Origin: Paragordius varius
Taxonomy: Eukaryota > Nematomorpha
Reading direction: 5' to 3'
Assembly: GCA_964247055.1 (NCBI GenBank)
Contig: OZ176050.1
Location: 4,712,001 to 4,776,000, forward strand
Length of the DNA: 64,000 nucleotides
Shown: one piece after another, positions 61,701 through 64,000 of the stretch
Numbering within the stretch: the first letter of the stretch is position 1
Layout of the letters: every line of letters starts with the position of its first letter
Program-made: the position numbers and the translations under genes
The notes under the pieces: generated by a model
What the model was told of the DNA's origin: nothing
What the model saw: the letters and a program-made list of their open reading frames with translations, nothing else
Databases searched by the model: none

Positions 61701-64000
61701 CTTTTTGATGAATATAATATTGTTAATACCATAGAACTCTTGTATTTCCATTCTTTAACAAATATTTATACCTCCATTTAACGAAAAAATGGATAAAATA
61801 AAGGATATATGATTATAAATGGATATCACAGGGTGCTAAAAAAAACCGTTATAAACTATATTTTTAGTGCTTTTTACTTTTGTGGAAAAAAAGTTTTTTT
61901 CACTAAATAAATGTGTAAATTACATTTTTGTGTTTCAATGGTATTTAGACCTGAACCATAGTTTATATCTCCCATATGCCGTTATTAAAAAACGGAGCAT
62001 TGCAGCAAAATTTGCAGTTGGAAACATTAACAACAATGATTACCATATAACACATATTAATAACGTTCCTGCCACGATCAAAAATTTGGAGAATGCGATA
62101 ATTTATGAGGAACAACGGTTTACTACATCACAGCCAAATTATACGCTTAAATCTAAGCAATGGGTTGGCCTTTCCCATTATATTATGAATGTTAGTGCTT
62201 GTAATATGGTAGGATGTTCACCAACATCGAAACCCAATAATTTTGTTACACCGATCAAAGGTATAGTATATAATAATTTCCTATAGATTATACGGTATAT
62301 TTTATCGTGGAAAGTGTTGAAATTCTCATATAAATTTTTAATAATAAAATTTTTTATAACATTATTTCATATATGAATTTTAATTAAATGGGAATAAATT
62401 TATATAGCGATTATTTTGAGTTGCTTAAGTAATTTTGCTGGGCATAAAAAAGTTATGCTGACGAATTTTTACCTTCATTCAATTTATTTGAATATGAATG
62501 AATGACTGCTGAGTTAATATTTAACTTTTTGCTGGACTTCATGGACAAATTTTCTGTAGACTGATTTGTTTGAGGATAAATTGATTAGATTGGATATTGT
62601 AAGGTGGGTGTCATCTGTTAATTGTTTTGACCATCTTTTTCTAGGTTTAATTCTAATCTCTATTATATATAACTTTTACAGTTCAAATTCACCTTGAACA
62701 ATTCAAATTCGAACAATTCAAATTCACCCTCGAACAATTGAAATTCACCCTTGAACAATTCAAATTCACCCTAAAAATAAATTATGTGTTTTCGAACTAA
62801 TATAATTCTATTAATATAAAACATATGTTTATGGTATAGTTTATTATTTTTAGTATTATTTTAATTTAAAACAAAATATTTTTTTTTGAAAAATATATAA
62901 GTTATAGATAATTTTTAAACTTAAAAAACATATATTTTATTTGAGGGTGAATTTGAATTGAGGGTGAATTTGAATTGTTCGCGGGTGAATTTGAATTGTT
63001 CGAGGGTGAATTTGAATTGTTCAAGGGTGAATTATTGTTCAAGGGTGAATTTAAATTGTTTTAGGGTGAATTTGAATTGTAAATGATATATTTAAAAATA
63101 CATTTCAATCTTCAAAATTGTAATAAGTAAATTTTTATTATATTTCATAATTTTATATTATTCTAAACAGCCCCTTCAATGATTGCTATGCCCCAATATA
63201 TGCTACTAAATCAAACACATATAATGTTGAAATGGAAACCGCCACGGTTTCAAAGTGGAGAACTTTCCCATTTCGAAATTTTGGTAAACATTCTACTCTT
63301 TATTTTATTTTAGTTAAAATTTTAGGTAAAAGTTCAATTTGTATTTTTTAGGTATAGGTCAATACACTTTTTTATCCATACTAACATACACTTAAATACC
63401 CTACATAATAAATTAATGGATTTATAATGATTTCTTACGCCCGTATTTAATTAGGCGTATTTATAAATGAATGCCATACTATAATTTAAACTATAATTTA
63501 GGTATCAAAAGATGCCAAATTCTCTTCTTTATCTGATGAAACAATTTTGACGAATCGTACCCTTAAACCCGACATAAAAATTTATAAAACAGGCAATGAT
63601 AATTATGGATATGATCCAGTACTCAATATGTACACCTTTAATTTATCCATCGATTGTACCAAACTTTTTACCATGTTGGATAGGGTCGATTATTATGGTA
63701 TTACCGATAACAATAATATCATTAAAAATGGTTACACAAATATAACGTCTCTTCAACTCAATACCTCTCAAACTATTTCACCTTTGGTAAAAAAGCGTCA
63801 ACTAAATGTCCGTGAAATTACGACAAATATTATCAACATTTCTCAATCCTCATTTTTTGAGAAATTTCCAAATAATATTACAGACGTGCAATCACCACGA
63901 ACGAAGCATGAATCGCCAAAAATATTTAATAATTACACAATGTCTGCGTTTGATCTAAGAGACTTGAATAATTTTTCCAATTATTTCGTAGCAGTACGGG
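52743..64000 (+). CDS. Ig/FnIII receptor, class I cytokine-receptor-like (partial, runs off the window)
   Basis: 22 exons in continuous phase: 52743-52815, 52838-52993, 53136-53261, 53393-53534, 54499-54596, 54911-55051, 55200-55306, 55536-55741, 56782-56960, 57080-57244, 57331-57422, 57747-57957, 58082-58182, 58531-58966, 59222-59492, 59668-59724, 59873-60309, 60686-60829, 61349-61537, 61949-62260, 63171-63283, 63502-end; over 1,400 residues so far. Exon 1 is a signal peptide (MLNWLVLWTSIIIIRYIDA). Next come an Ig-like domain (NAQPEDSGFYQIVC), then a cytokine-binding module: CFSQNWMEMECRWKAP, a second cysteine pair (RCPSDRD, GSCKFV), the hinge IIKPDPPLVNV, and GFYSDPQ where WSxWS is expected. 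A further domain has YWC(12)TCGPDIEW, as in gp130/LIFR/Domeless. Several more FnIII domains follow (PNGPISHYYITVKY; YIMNVSACNMVGCSP). No membrane span is reached. A receptor phosphatase or adhesion molecule is the alternative. Intron 1 is 22 nt. Confidence 0.75.
55911..56395. mobile_element. 0.5 kb MITE, copy 3
   Basis: Left end TTTTTGGGATAGTTTTATAC; right end GTAGTTTATTTACAAAATTA then AAGCTTTGGGATATAAAACC. The interior matches copies 1 and 2. It lies in intron 8 of the receptor gene, directly followed by a 21-bp foldback element. Confidence 0.7.
56465..56735 (+). mobile_element. 21-bp foldback element, copy E
   Basis: Left edge ATACCATATACAATTCAAAT with two to three worn units; right edge TTGTTCGAGGGTGAATTTG. 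Same core landmarks and orientation as copy A. It ends about 46 nt before the exon 9 acceptor (56781) of the receptor gene. More degraded than copies C and F. Confidence 0.7.
60967..61247. mobile_element. TA-flanked MITE, 281 bp
   Basis: Left end CAGTAAAAATTGAATTTATA, and the right end is its inverted copy, CAGTAAAAACCGAAATTATA. The arms are about 57 bp and include GGACAAAAT and AAAGACAAATATT. It is flanked by TA on each side, consistent with Tc1/mariner mobilisation. It lies in receptor intron 18 (60830-61348). Confidence 0.8.
61604..61822. mobile_element. Small palindromic element
   Basis: Inverted arms of about 85 bp (block TCCTTTATTTTATC.ATTTTT then CGTTAAATGG) around a spacer of roughly 50 bp, in receptor intron 19. 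Ends are not sharply defined and no target duplication is clear. Confidence 0.6.
62663..63090 (-). mobile_element. 21-bp foldback element, copy F (expanded)
   Basis: The largest copy: about five AATTCAAATTCACCC-type units in the left arm and about seven in the right. The core is in the same orientation as copy C. Ends TATATAACTTTTACAGTTC and AATTGTAAATGATATA. It lies in receptor intron 20 and ends 80 nt before the acceptor at 63170. Confidence 0.85.

Overview
Base composition, spliced gene structures and gene content point to an animal nuclear genome that is very AT-rich. Eight protein-coding genes can be read: ribosomal protein uS19 (RPS15), exocyst subunit SEC15/EXOC6, mitoferrin, purine nucleoside phosphorylase, the acetyl-CoA transporter SLC33A1, the mannosyltransferase ALG12, the ER-phagy receptor homologue TEX264, and a PSMD5/S5B proteasome chaperone. 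A ninth gene, a large Ig plus fibronectin-III receptor that looks like a class I cytokine receptor, runs off the right edge. Many introns are only 22-29 nt long, which is extreme for animals. From memory, introns averaging about 26 nt are reported for dicyemid mesozoans, so a dicyemid or a similarly reduced invertebrate is my best guess; this is inference only.

Layout: 1-774 is the end of a decayed hAT transposon. RPS15 (+) is at 1030-1577. EXOC6 (-) at 2947-11107 and mitoferrin (+) at 11274-15398 are divergent and share a 166 bp spacer. 16291-19220 is transposon debris: a dead mariner, then a Helitron nested inside a hAT-type element. PNP (+) is at 20580-22356. 22.4-28.2 kb is repeat-rich, with an inverted pair of 21-bp minisatellites. 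SLC33A1 (+) is at 28262-35342; its introns hold a GC-rich foldback element, a member of the 21-bp foldback family and a 1.29 kb palindrome. ALG12 (-) at 36353-41070 and TEX264 (+) at 41147-41881 diverge from a 76 bp spacer. PSMD5-like (-) is at 42239-48914, with a 2.4 kb hAT inside an intron. 48.9-52.7 kb is repeats. The receptor gene (+) runs from 52743 to beyond 64000.

The genes are mostly housekeeping and do not form one pathway. TEX264, ALG12 and SLC33A1 all act at the ER or Golgi membrane; mitoferrin imports iron into mitochondria; PNP salvages purines. The most unusual content is non-genic: several families of palindromic, non-autonomous DNA elements. The best marked is a family whose terminal inverted repeats are arrays of a 21-bp unit. 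Four of its six clear copies lie 20-81 nt upstream of a 3' splice site. No retrovirus-like or other capsid-bearing element, tRNA, rRNA or CRISPR array was recognised.
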